Positions 53,569 to 63,355 of a stretch of 64,000 nucleotides of DNA are shown here, piece by piece. The stretch's first letter is position 1. Every line of letters starts with the position of its first letter. Source of the stretch: Acidobacteriota bacterium (GTDB lineage Bacteria; Acidobacteriota; Terriglobia; Bryobacterales; Bryobacteraceae); the NCBI GenBank assembly GCA_016185425.1, contig JACPNQ010000045.1, forward strand, positions 1 to 64,000, read 5' to 3'. The notes beneath the pieces were generated by a model. That model saw only the letters and a list, made by a program, of their open reading frames with translations. It was not told the DNA's origin and made no database searches. A program made the translations under genes and the position numbers.

Positions 53569-54596
53569 ACCGCCGCTACCGTCTCACAGTGCTCTCCCCC
53601 ACCCTTACCGGCTCAGGCGAACTGCTTACCCCCATCGATTACATGGTCTGGCAGAACGAAGTCCGTGTCCTCGATCAGGAGCGCATCTTCAAACTCCTCG
53701 CCCGCAATCCGCGCCTGGAAAGTTACCTCGAACAACTCCGCAAAGCCGATCGCCTCGAATGGTCCCAGTGGGGCGGCTATGCCCAGAACTACAGCTCCGC
53801 CCGCATCCCTTTTGCTTCCGGAGGCCTCTCCGCCATCTGGGAAAAAGCGCGCACCGAAGACCTCCACATCCCCCGCTTCGCCCATGGCGGCGGTCGCCGC
53901 CTCCTTCCCGGCAGTGCCGTCAAGGGCGCATTCCGGACAGCATGGCTCAACGGGGCGCTTGAGCCGGAAAGGGCGCGCAAGGTCTGGGCGGAATGCGCCG
54001 CCGCGGGATTGCGGTGGAAAACACTCGCGGCCCTCGACGCCGCCGGCGGACGCAAAGCGCTCGACGGCCTCGCTTTCACCGACGCCCGCACCCCTGCCGA
54101 TACCTTCCGCGTCTATCAGACCCGCGTTCTCGTCCTCCGGGCTGAATCGAAATCCGGTCCATCCGAGTGGAAACCCGGCCAGCAATTCGCCGAAATGGCG
54201 AAACCCGGTGCCGTCTTCGAAGGCCGGGGCGCGCTCCCTCCCGGGACAGGAGAAGCCCTCCGTGTCCAGGCTCGCCGCGTCATCGCCGGTCATATTGCGT
54301 TCGCCAGGCACGCCGCCCTCAAACCGCTCGCGGAGGCCGTCGACAAGCTCCGCGACGAAGAATCCCGCCTTACCGGCGATTCCGCCATTTTTGAGCTCGG
54401 TTGGGGCGCAGGCTTCCGTTCAAAAACGCTCGCTCCCGATCTATCCACCCCCGAAGCCCGCATGGCCCTGACCGGGATGCCCGGTATCCGGAAGTCGGTG
54501 GTTCCCGGACTTCCCTTCCCGAAAACCCGTCGCATCGCTATCGATGGCGGCGGCGGTGCCGCTCTCTGCGGCTGGGTCCGCCTCGATTGGGATTAG
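53565..54596 (+). CDS. csm5: Csm5-like Cas7 subunit
   Basis: This 343-residue protein matches Csm5. It starts YRLTVLSPTLTGSGELLTPIDYMVW, has the RRLLPGSAVKGAFRTAWL core motif, and a late ELGWGAGFRSKTL motif followed by a C-terminal VRLDWD. Csm5 caps the 3' end of the complex and helps mature the crRNA with host nucleases. ATG 53565 overlaps the csm4 stop (ATGA), and a GAGGAGG ribosome site precedes it. It is the last gene of the csm operon; no cas6, csm6 or array follows. Confidence 0.88.
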   Translation: MNRRYRLTVLSPTLTGSGELLTPIDYMVWQNEVRVLDQERIFKLLARNPRLESYLEQLRKADRLEWSQWGGYAQNYSSARIPFASGGLSAIWEKARTEDLHIPRFAHGGGRRLLPGSAVKGAFRTAWLNGALEPERARKVWAECAAAGLRWKTLAALDAAGGRKALDGLAFTDARTPADTFRVYQTRVLVLRAESKSGPSEWKPGQQFAEMAKPGAVFEGRGALPPGTGEALRVQARRVIAGHIAFARHAALKPLAEAVDKLRDEESRLTGDSAIFELGWGAGFRSKTLAPDLSTPEARMALTGMPGIRKSVVPGLPFPKTRRIAIDGGGGAALCGWVRLDWD

Positions 54597-54761
54597 ATTG
54601 GACTGAGACCAGGCGGATTGGGACTAGGTTTTTTCCGCCAGATACCTCTATCGACTCAAGCTTTCCCCCGCCCGTGCCGATGGAATTGCTAGGCACAGTG
54701 GCCGCAGCTCTCATGGTACGATCTAAAAGTCGGCTGCCGGATCGTGCCGCGCAGGCTTTTT

Positions 54762-55652
54762 ATGTACAACGCCTTCTTTGGCATTTCAGAAAATCCCTTT
54801 AGTCTCAGCCCCGACCCGACGTTTCTGTATCGGAGCCCGCAACACGAAGAGGCGCTGGCCAACCTGATCTATGGCGTCCAGAGCCGCAAAGGATTCATTG
54901 TCCTGACGGGAGAAGTGGGCACCGGCAAGACGACGATGCTCGAATGCCTGCGGGAATACCTCGAATCGCAGTACATCGAATACGCGTCGCTATTCAACAG
55001 CCGCATTAACCCGCAGCAATTTTTCGAGATGATCGCCTACGACCTCGACCTTCGCTGCAACCGCCAGTCGAAAACCGAAGTCCTCTTCTCTCTGAATACC
55101 CTGCTTATTCAGCAGGCCAACGAAGGGCGCACCAGCGTCCTCATCGTCGACGAAGCGCATAACCTCGATTGGGACGTGCTCGAAGAGATCCGCCTCCTCG
55201 GCAATCTCGAAAACCGCCGCGGCAAGCTGCTCCAGATCGTCCTAGCCGGTCAGCCTGAGCTCGACCGCAAACTCGACGCCCCCAACCTCCGCCAGCTTAA
55301 GCAACGTATCGTCCTCCGGTATAACCTGAAGCCATTCAGCGAAGCCGAGAGCGTCGAATACATTGATACACGAATGGCCCGCGCCGGTATGGAGAACCAA
55401 CGGGTGTTCGCTCCTAGCGTCCTTTCCGAAATCCATCGGCGCTCCCAGGGTATCCCGCGCCTGATAAACGGCATATGCGATAACTGTATGCTCACCGCCT
55501 TCGCCGCCGAGCAGCACCACGTCACCCTCGAAACCCTCGAAGAAGTCAGCAACGACATGCGGCTCGAATGGGCCGGCCGCCGCGGACGTCACTCCCACCG
55601 CGACTTCGACGTGCCGCTCGAACACACTTCCTTCACCGATCGCGGCGATTAA
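54762..55652 (+). CDS. ExeA-type AAA+ ATPase
   Basis: This 296-residue protein starts MYNAFFGISENPFSLSPDP, the standard opening of ExeA/GspA-like ATPases. Walker A is GEVGTGKTT (50-58) and Walker B is SVLIVDEAHNL (D130-E131), with LAGQPELDRKL and RRSQGIPRLINGICDNCML further on. No C-terminal membrane helix or peptidoglycan-binding domain is seen, unlike full ExeA. Relatives assemble secretin channels or serve exosortase/EPS loci. It starts 165 bp after csm5 on the same strand; co-transcription is possible but not shown. ATG 54762 fits the family better than 54744. Confidence 0.88.
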   Translation: MYNAFFGISENPFSLSPDPTFLYRSPQHEEALANLIYGVQSRKGFIVLTGEVGTGKTTMLECLREYLESQYIEYASLFNSRINPQQFFEMIAYDLDLRCNRQSKTEVLFSLNTLLIQQANEGRTSVLIVDEAHNLDWDVLEEIRLLGNLENRRGKLLQIVLAGQPELDRKLDAPNLRQLKQRIVLRYNLKPFSEAESVEYIDTRMARAGMENQRVFAPSVLSEIHRRSQGIPRLINGICDNCMLTAFAAEQHHVTLETLEEVSNDMRLEWAGRRGRHSHRDFDVPLEHTSFTDRGD

Positions 55653-55679
55653 GCTCCTCAATTTCAATTAAAATTTCCT

Positions 55680-55717
55680 AAATTGCCCGCCTTGGACCCT
55701 TCCAAGGCGGGCAATTT
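55680..55717 (+). terminator. Strong stem-loop terminator after the ExeA-type gene
   Basis: A perfect 16-bp stem (55680-55695 with 55702-55717) has a 6-nt loop. Only a short T-run follows, but the outer A/T pairs provide a U-rich end. It separates the csm/ExeA side from the small-peptide gene. Confidence 0.75.
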
Positions 55718-55904
55718 GCCTTTAAACCCCTATCTTGACTCGGAACAGTCCTAGTAAGGCTAACTTCTTAGAAGCAGCATAGGAAAAATCCTAGATATGC
55801 GGTACCTTTGTTTGACCCTAGAATAGGGATGTTCACCTAAGGGATGTAAGGTAGCTTGGGACCTCGGTCTCAGGTTGGCTGCATGTCTTGACTAAGGTAT
55901 CCTG
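55718..55904 (+). other. 187-bp leader region with several small hairpins
   Basis: No gene is seen. The stretch contains repeated CCTAG elements that form short hairpins, e.g. TAGGA-AAAA-TCCTA (55780-55793) and CCCTA-GAA-TAGGG (55816-55828). A TTGACT (55735-55740) could be a -35 box, but no good -10 box follows. It may be a structured leader or a small RNA for the peptide gene at 55905. Confidence 0.35.
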
Positions 55905-56081
55905 ATGAAACTATTTAAGCTAGCAGTTCGTTTTAGCCTCTTGGCGCTGTCTCTGACCGCGCTTTCCGGCGTGTCTTTTGGACGCGACGTAATGGTCGGG
56001 CCCCTGCCTCCTCCGGATGACGGCGATACGTCCGTCCTGGTTGGGCCGTTGCCCCCTCCCGATGACCCCCCCGAAAATTAA
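55905..56081 (+). CDS. Small secreted peptide with duplicated VGPLPPPDD motif
   Basis: This 58-residue frame starts MKLFKLAVRFSLLALSLTALSG, a good signal peptide with predicted cleavage near SFG-RD. The mature ~32-residue part contains two copies of VGPLPPPDD (31-39 and 46-54) separated by a GDTSVL linker, and ends PPEN. It is acidic, Pro-rich and lacks Cys. An AAGG site lies upstream, and a terminator follows 35 bp after the stop, so it is a complete monocistronic unit between two terminators. No family is recognised; it could be an exported signal, ligand or adhesion peptide. Confidence 0.65.
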   Translation: MKLFKLAVRFSLLALSLTALSGVSFGRDVMVGPLPPPDDGDTSVLVGPLPPPDDPPEN

Positions 56082-56115
56082 GGTCACCTGGCCACTCTCC
56101 AACCTAAACAAAAAG

Positions 56116-56155
56116 CCTCCGCCTGCCGATAGTACATCGTGAGCGGAGGTTTTTT
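56116..56155 (+). terminator. Intrinsic terminator of the small-peptide gene
   Basis: CCTCCGC (56116-56122) pairs with GCGGAGG (56143-56149), followed by six T residues (56150-56155). Confidence 0.8.
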
Positions 56156-56158
56156 CAT

Positions 56159-56920
56159 TTGCTCCTAGAACAGATCTTCTACGCGATCACCACCTCGATT
56201 ACACTGGGGCTGGCGGTGCGTACCCTGCAATTCCTGCTCTCCAAGTGGGTCCGCCAGTATTACCTCCTCATCCTTATCCTCGTTCTCCTTTTGATGGTAG
56301 TCGTCCCGCCCATCGCCTCCTACGTCAGCATCGGCAACTGGCAACTGGAGAGCGCGCAGCGAATGTACTGGGGCGTTTCGGCGCTCTATCAGTTCGCCAC
56401 GTTTCTCCTGCTGCTGCAGCTTATCTTTCGCGTCGGGCGTGAACTGCCCGCCCAGGCGACCCTCGTCCGTACGCTCAGCCTCGCCGCCATCGCCGCGGTG
56501 TGTATCTCCGTCTTCATCCATCTCGATAAACGGCTCAACGCCTTCATGGGCTCCGTTAACCGGGACCTCACTTTCTTTTCCGCTCTCATCAACATGGTGC
56601 TCTGGCGCTTCCTGCTCCAGCTTCGAAAACGCGACTACCTTCTCCTTGCTGTCAGCGCCGGCATTGGTATCCAATGCACCGGCGACGCCATCGGCCTCTC
56701 CCTCCGCTTCATCGGAAAACAGATGGGCCAGGCTCACGCGTTTCTCGAGTTCGGTAACATCCTGATGTCGCTCTCCTCCGTCATCACTCTCCTGATCTGG
56801 CACACCGCCTTCTCCCGCAGCCGCACGACCGCGGAAAAACCGGGCCGGGATTCCGTGTCGGCCCCGGCCGCCGCAGCTATAAATCCTTCAAATTCCGAGC
56901 TGATCGGATATCACGAGTAG
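56159..56920 (+). CDS. Seven-helix membrane protein of unknown function
   Basis: This 253-residue protein has about seven hydrophobic helices (~5-25, 33-57, 73-93, 103-122, 135-152, 158-178, 195-216) and a 35-residue hydrophilic tail. No catalytic motif or known domain is seen; the layout recalls 7-TM sensory or accessory domains. The only start giving the first helix is a TTG at 56159, four bases after the T-run of the terminator upstream, without a ribosome site. Transcription must therefore read through the terminator or start within it, or the true start is the internal Met46. Confidence 0.6.
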   Translation: MLLEQIFYAITTSITLGLAVRTLQFLLSKWVRQYYLLILILVLLLMVVVPPIASYVSIGNWQLESAQRMYWGVSALYQFATFLLLLQLIFRVGRELPAQATLVRTLSLAAIAAVCISVFIHLDKRLNAFMGSVNRDLTFFSALINMVLWRFLLQLRKRDYLLLAVSAGIGIQCTGDAIGLSLRFIGKQMGQAHAFLEFGNILMSLSSVITLLIWHTAFSRSRTTAEKPGRDSVSAPAAAAINPSNSELIGYHE

Positions 56921-56999
56921 CCATTCGCTTGTACAATAAGTAGGGCTGTTAGCAGCCGAACCTCGCGGCCAAGTCAGCCGCACCAAGGAGTTTCCCCGT

Positions 57000-58352
<1,353 letters not shown>

Positions 58353-58376
58353 CTCTTACCCAACCCGCAAGCGAAT

Positions 58377-58400
58377 ACGGCCAGCCTCCGCGCTGGCCGT
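58377..58400 (+). terminator. Stem-loop after the oxidoreductase gene
   Basis: ACGGCCAGC (58377-58385) pairs with GCTGGCCGT (58392-58400) around a 6-nt loop. A weak T-rich stretch follows. Confidence 0.6.
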
Positions 58401-58468
58401 CGCTATTTGTCCCACAACCAAAATGGGGCCCTTGGTTTTCCAGGCCTTACTAAAAGCGGATGAGTCCG

Positions 58469-59605
58469 CTATGATCCCCGCCCGCACGACTGCCGCACGA
58501 TCATCTTACAGTCCAGCAGAATATCCCGCGCCGGCATTGTCGGGTGTGCAATCCGTTCCAGCATTGCCGAGATGGCGGCGGCTCCGAGGTCGTGACACGG
58601 CTGCCGCAGAGTCGTGAGCGGCACGCGCAGCAGGCTCGCGTATTTCACATCGTCCATGCCGACAATGCGGATATCGTCCGGAACGCGGACTTCCAGCGCA
58701 TCCAGCGTGTGCATCAAATGGCCCGCGGTGTGGTCATTCGCGCAGACGAACGCGTCCGGATTCACGGATTCTATGATCTGACCGATCCAGTCCTGGCTTG
58801 AGGGATCGCCACGAAATACGGACTCTCGATCCACTGGCAAATCGTTGGCAAAGAGAGCCTCGCGGTAGCCGGCGATTCGCGCATCCACCGTAGAGGCCGA
58901 GCGCGGCCGTGCTATGAAAACGATCCGCCGGCAACCCGCCTGAATTACGTGGTCCGTTACCATGTAACCCGCGCGCCGGTTGTCGATGCCGACCAGATCG
59001 AAACGGCTCCGCAGCGGATAGGGGTACAAGTCGCGATCAAGTAGGATTAACGGGATACCGGCGCGTTCGAAGGCGTCGATGATCCAGCGATTCACCTCGT
59101 CCATATTCGGCAATAGCTCAACCGGCGCAAAGAATACGCCGGAGACATCCATAGAAAGGTAATACTCGCAAAGCTGTTTCGCCTGCTGTTCTTTAGGCTC
59201 CGCGCCATGCGTGGCATCGCCCCACAGGAGCGCATGTCTCCCGGCACGTCCCGCGCGCGCCATGCCTTGGCAGATCGGTTCAAAGATCTCCGTTTCGCCG
59301 AGCCCCGGAATCAGAAGTCCGAAAACGTGGCCCTGCGCACGATCCGGCTCCCGCACATAGGTGCCTGATCCAGCCCTCCGATCAATCAGCCCTTGGGATT
59401 GAAGCTCCTTCAAGGCCCGCGCGACCGTGAGCCGCGAAGTTGAGAACGTTTCAGCGAGCTGCATTTCGCTGGGCAACTTTTCCCCTGGCTTAAATTCGCG
59501 GTTCACGATCGCCCGCTTAAGCTCTAGCAGGATTTTTTGGTACTTGGGCGCCTGGCTGTCGACAACAGAGTCGGTTTCCGGAAGCTGCTTAATCAGCTTT
59601 GCCAT
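58469..59605 (-). CDS. GntR-type DNA-binding domain fused to LacI-type sugar sensor (AraR-like repressor)
   Basis: This 378-residue protein has an N-terminal winged helix of the GntR family (~20-86: PKYQKILLELKRAIVNREFKPGEKLPSE, TSRLTVARALKELQSQGLI, GSGTYV). It is followed by a LacI/periplasmic-binding-protein sensor domain (HVFGLLIPGLGETE, AGIPLILLDRDLY, FDLVGIDNRRAGYMVTDHVI, DAFVCANDHTAGHLM). Such repressors release DNA on binding a sugar. ATG 59605 is chosen because a promoter at 59619-59647 would start the transcript about nine bases before it. It is divergent from a TonB-dependent receptor and a sugar kinase, its likely targets. Confidence 0.9.
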   Translation of the reverse strand: MAKLIKQLPETDSVVDSQAPKYQKILLELKRAIVNREFKPGEKLPSEMQLAETFSTSRLTVARALKELQSQGLIDRRAGSGTYVREPDRAQGHVFGLLIPGLGETEIFEPICQGMARAGRAGRHALLWGDATHGAEPKEQQAKQLCEYYLSMDVSGVFFAPVELLPNMDEVNRWIIDAFERAGIPLILLDRDLYPYPLRSRFDLVGIDNRRAGYMVTDHVIQAGCRRIVFIARPRSASTVDARIAGYREALFANDLPVDRESVFRGDPSSQDWIGQIIESVNPDAFVCANDHTAGHLMHTLDALEVRVPDDIRIVGMDDVKYASLLRVPLTTLRQPCHDLGAAAISAMLERIAHPTMPARDILLDCKMIVRQSCGRGS

Positions 59606-59618
59606 ATTATGTCTGTAA

Positions 59619-59647
59619 AGCATAGCATCGACACTTTGTATTAGCAA
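59619..59647 (-). promoter_or_regulatory. Possible promoter of the GntR/LacI regulator
   Basis: Read on the minus strand: TTGCTA (59642-59647), a 17-bp spacer and TATGCT (59619-59624), each matching the consensus in 4 of 6 bases. Confidence 0.4.
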
Positions 59648-59742
59648 GCGGTATAGACAGGTCCTGGACTCAGACCGAAGATGCGGTGCCCTCTTGCCTT
59701 TTGACTCGCCGCAACAACCTAAACAGCTTTTGTAAATTAGTA

Positions 59743-59771
59743 TTGACAGCTCCGTGAATTCGGTATATATC
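59743..59771 (+). promoter_or_regulatory. Promoter of the TonB-dependent receptor gene
   Basis: A perfect TTGACA (59743-59748) is followed, after 17 bp, by TATATC (59766-59771). Two GTGAATTC copies, one inside the spacer (59754-59761) and one at 59789-59796, 35 bp apart, could be operator half-sites for the divergent repressor. That last point is inference. Confidence 0.6.
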
Positions 59772-59838
59772 TTTCTCTACGCTGATCAGTGAATTCTCGA
59801 TTAGCAGATTGGGTCCTTGGAGACCACCAGGAGTTGCC

Positions 59839-62800
59839 ATGTCGAGCTTTGCCTGTCGTCACTTGTTTTCGCTGCTGCTTACGTGCAGTTTTGCCTACGC
59901 GCAAACCTCCACAGGTTCGATTCAGGGAACAATTACAGATCCCTCGAACGCGGTCGTACCCGGCGCCGATATCGTCCTGACCAACGTCGCGACGAATGAG
60001 AAGCGGATCGCGAAATCGACGGAGATGGGCTATTTCTCCTTCACCCTCCTCCCGCCTGCCGGCTACCGGCTTGATGTTCAGGCGCGAGGGTTCAAGCGCT
60101 CGGTGCGGGAGAACATCACGCTCAATGTGGCGATGGTAGTCGCCGTCCCCGTCCTCCTCGAACTCGGCGCGTCGACGGAAACCGTTTCGGTCGATGCACA
60201 GGCGCCCATCCTCGAAGCGGGCAGTTCTTCGCTTGGCTACGTAATGGAGAACTCCAGCATCGCCAACCTGCCGATCAACGGCCGAAACGCTTATGGCTTT
60301 GCGACATTAGTCCCGGGCGTGCGCGCCGCTCGCGGATTCAGCCAAGTCTCCGTCGGCATGTACAACGAGGAATTCGTCTCCATCAACGGAGCCCGCGCGA
60401 ATGCGAGTAACTTCCAACTCGATGGAGGCGCGAACTCGACTCCATCCTTCAACGGCCCGGCGCTGTTTCCGTCGGTGGACATGGTGCAGGAGTATAAGGT
60501 GCAGGTCAACAACTTCAGCGCCGAGTTCTCCAACACGGCCGGCGGCGTGGTGAACGTCGTCACCAAATCCGGCTCGAACAAGTTGCACGGCTCGTTGTTC
60601 GAATTCCTGCGGAACGACAAACTGACCGCCAACAACTTCTTCAATAACCGCGCCGGTCTGCCCGTCGGAGCATTTCGATTCAACCAATTCGGCGCTTCCG
60701 CCGGCGGGCCGGTGTTGCTGCCGAAGATCTACTCCGGCAAGAATCGCACCTTCTTCTTCTTCGCCTACGAGGGCTTGCGCTGGGTGCAATCCATTACCGC
60801 GACTGGCACGATGCCCACCGAACTCGAACGGCGCGGCGATTTCACGCAAACTCGCAATGCTGCGGGACAGCAGATTCTTGTCTACGATCCATATAGCTCC
60901 CGTCCCGACCCGGATCGCGCGGGAAGGCTGATCCGGACACCGTTTAACGGCAATTTGATCCCACTCACCCGGTTCGACGCGGTCGCGCGAAATGTTGCTC
61001 GCTACTTCCCTCTGCCGAATACGACCGGCGCCCTCTATACGAACAACAACAACTTCATCTCGAATCAGTCGTCGCCGATCGCCAAGAACACTCCTTCCAT
61101 CCGGCTTGACCATTCACTGAACGACAACCACAAGTTGTTTGGCCGGTACTCATCGAATGTCACGGATTTCCAGCGGCCCAAGATCTATGGCGGCGAATTG
61201 CACATCGCCGCGCCAACCCGCGGCCCTGACGATCTCCGGCAATGGCAGACCGTGATCAACTACACCGGCACGTTGTCGCCCACAACGGTGCTCGAGCTCA
61301 GCTCCAGCTATCTGCGGTACACACTGGGCCGCACGCCTCCCGGTTACAATTACGACCCGGTTCAGCTCGGCTTTCCGTCCTACCTCAGGTCCCTGCAGCC
61401 GAATCTGCCTCCCTGCTTCCCCCAGATCAATACGGGCCAGGGATTGACTTGGTCCGTCAATGAAATTGGCATCGGCTCGGACGTTCCTCTCGGGGTCTGT
61501 GGGGCTCTGCGAAGCGCTGTTGACGCATTCCAGGAGTCCGCGAACCTGACAAAGAACCGCGGCGCGCACATCTTAAAATTCGGCGGGATCATGCAAGCCG
61601 ACCGGAACAATGGATCTAGCGACGTCGATGCCGACGGTGTCTACACATTCCGGCGCGACATGACGCAAGGCCCGGACCCCCGTGTTGCCACCAGTACAGC
61701 CGGCGTGGCGTTCGCGTCCTTCCTATTAGGAACTGGCAGCGGCGGCAGTATCGCCACCGGAGTTCCGAGCCGCAACTACATTACTAAGCGATTCGGCGCG
61801 TACTTCCAGGACGATTGGAGAATCACTCCATCCTTGACCCTGAATCTGGGTATCCGTTATGACTACTCCACTCCGTGGACGGATCGTTACAACCGGCTGA
61901 GCAATATCGATCTCACCTCCACGTCCGCACTCCAGGTACCTGGGTTCGCGCTTCGGGGCGGCCTGACGTTCCCTGGTGTGAATGGCCAATCGCGCAACCT
62001 CTTTAATGGCGACCGCAACAACTTTGCGCCCCGCCTCGGATTCGCGTATTCGATGAATCGAAACACGGTCTTGCGTGGCGGTTACGGCATCTTTACGGCG
62101 CCTCTCACGGGAAGCGGTCAGGCGAGCGACGGCTTCCGCGCCAGGAACGACTGGGTGACGTCCTTGGATGGCGTCACTCCTCTCAACCCGCTTTCCAATC
62201 CCTTTCCCAACGGGTTCACCTTGCCAACGGGCAACACCGCTGGTCTCGCTACTTTGTTGGGGCAAGGCGTCAGCGGCAACGACCGTGGCATGAGGTTGCC
62301 CTATGCACAGCAGTGGAATCTGGACTTGCAGCGGACACTGCCCGGCAACTTGCTGATAGACGCAGCCTACGCCGGCAGCCGCGGCGTCCACCTGTTCGGC
62401 AACCTCAACATGAACCAGTTGCCGAACGATCGCCTGGCGCTTGGCGATGCGCTGCGCGAGAACGTCTCCAATCCTTTCTTCGGCACAGTCAAATCCGGTG
62501 GCCTGAGCTCTTCGACCGTCTCCCGCGCGCAACTGTTGCGGCCATATCCGCAATTCACCGGCGTCACACAGGCAAGCGCGAGTTACGGCGCATCCACATA
62601 TCACGCCTTGCAACTGCGCGTTGAACGCCGCTTCAGTCAGGGCCTGAGCATTCTCGGGTCCTATACCTTCTCGAAGCTGCTGGACGACGTCACCATGATT
62701 TCCGGATACCCTGGCGACGTCTACGGCGGCGGCCTCCAGGATTTTAATACGCGACGAAACGAACGCGCCGTCGCCGTTTTCGATGCGACTCACAACCTGG

Positions 62801-63339
62801 CGATCAACACCGTCTGGGAGATGCCCTTCGGGCGCGGCAAGCGATTCCTCAGCACTCCGGGCATCCTCGCTGCGATAGGCGGTGGATGGCAACTGAACGG
62901 AATCGCGACTTTCCGAAGCGGCGCTCCACTCATGTTCACCTCCGCCACGAACAACCCGTTCAACTTCGGCGGCGCACAGCGGCCGGACTGGGTCCCCGGA
63001 CAGAATGCAAAGCTCGAAGGACCAATCCAGTCGCGCCTGACACGCTACTTCAACACCGATGCTCTCGTGCAGCCTGCGCCGTACACGATGGGCAACGTTC
63101 CTAGGCTCACGTCCAATCTTCGCGGGCCCGGTATCGCCAATTACGACCTCTCGCTGTTCAAGAATATCCCGCTGCGCGAGTCCGTCTCGCTCCAATTCCG
63201 CGCGGAGGCATTCAATGCGTTCAATCGCGTCGAGTTCGGGCTGCCAAACACAGCGATCGGTTCCCCGGCCGCGGGCACAATCAGCGCCCAGGTGAACCAG
63301 CCGCGAGATTTCCAATTCGCCCTGAAATTGCTGTTCTAA
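59839..63339 (+). CDS. Oar-like TonB-dependent receptor with carboxypeptidase-regulatory N-terminus
   Basis: This 1,166-residue outer-membrane protein has a CAGGAG ribosome site, ATG 59839 and a signal peptide (FSLLLTCSFAYAQ). A carboxypeptidase-regulatory-like domain (~25-108: GSIQGTITDPSNAVVPGADIVLTN) comes first. The plug domain is ~120-235 (NLPINGRNAYGFATLVPGV, VVNVVTKSGSNKLHGSLFEFLRN), and a beta barrel ends in the aromatic residue expected for outer-membrane assembly (FALKLLF). This acidobacterial/Myxococcus Oar type is thought to import glycans or peptides. It is the first gene of an operon with a PfkB kinase, under a sugar-responsive repressor. Confidence 0.93.
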   Translation: MSSFACRHLFSLLLTCSFAYAQTSTGSIQGTITDPSNAVVPGADIVLTNVATNEKRIAKSTEMGYFSFTLLPPAGYRLDVQARGFKRSVRENITLNVAMVVAVPVLLELGASTETVSVDAQAPILEAGSSSLGYVMENSSIANLPINGRNAYGFATLVPGVRAARGFSQVSVGMYNEEFVSINGARANASNFQLDGGANSTPSFNGPALFPSVDMVQEYKVQVNNFSAEFSNTAGGVVNVVTKSGSNKLHGSLFEFLRNDKLTANNFFNNRAGLPVGAFRFNQFGASAGGPVLLPKIYSGKNRTFFFFAYEGLRWVQSITATGTMPTELERRGDFTQTRNAAGQQILVYDPYSSRPDPDRAGRLIRTPFNGNLIPLTRFDAVARNVARYFPLPNTTGALYTNNNNFISNQSSPIAKNTPSIRLDHSLNDNHKLFGRYSSNVTDFQRPKIYGGELHIAAPTRGPDDLRQWQTVINYTGTLSPTTVLELSSSYLRYTLGRTPPGYNYDPVQLGFPSYLRSLQPNLPPCFPQINTGQGLTWSVNEIGIGSDVPLGVCGALRSAVDAFQESANLTKNRGAHILKFGGIMQADRNNGSSDVDADGVYTFRRDMTQGPDPRVATSTAGVAFASFLLGTGSGGSIATGVPSRNYITKRFGAYFQDDWRITPSLTLNLGIRYDYSTPWTDRYNRLSNIDLTSTSALQVPGFALRGGLTFPGVNGQSRNLFNGDRNNFAPRLGFAYSMNRNTVLRGGYGIFTAPLTGSGQASDGFRARNDWVTSLDGVTPLNPLSNPFPNGFTLPTGNTAGLATLLGQGVSGNDRGMRLPYAQQWNLDLQRTLPGNLLIDAAYAGSRGVHLFGNLNMNQLPNDRLALGDALRENVSNPFFGTVKSGGLSSSTVSRAQLLRPYPQFTGVTQASASYGASTYHALQLRVERRFSQGLSILGSYTFSKLLDDVTMISGYPGDVYGGGLQDFNTRRNERAVAVFDATHNLAINTVWEMPFGRGKRFLSTPGILAAIGGGWQLNGIATFRSGAPLMFTSATNNPFNFGGAQRPDWVPGQNAKLEGPIQSRLTRYFNTDALVQPAPYTMGNVPRLTSNLRGPGIANYDLSLFKNIPLRESVSLQFRAEAFNAFNRVEFGLPNTAIGSPAAGTISAQVNQPRDFQFALKLLF

Positions 63340-63355
63340 CCCGGCGAGGATTCAC

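Noticed and set aside
54585..54626. Two near-identical 12-bp copies (gattgggattag / gattgggactag) just after csm5, considered as a CRISPR array remnant
   Set aside because: Only two copies, 30 bp apart start to start, too short for type III repeats and partly inside the csm5 stop region. No further units follow.
61726..63315. 529-codon antisense open frame inside the TonB-dependent receptor gene
   Set aside because: No family signature, while the sense strand is a full Oar-like receptor.
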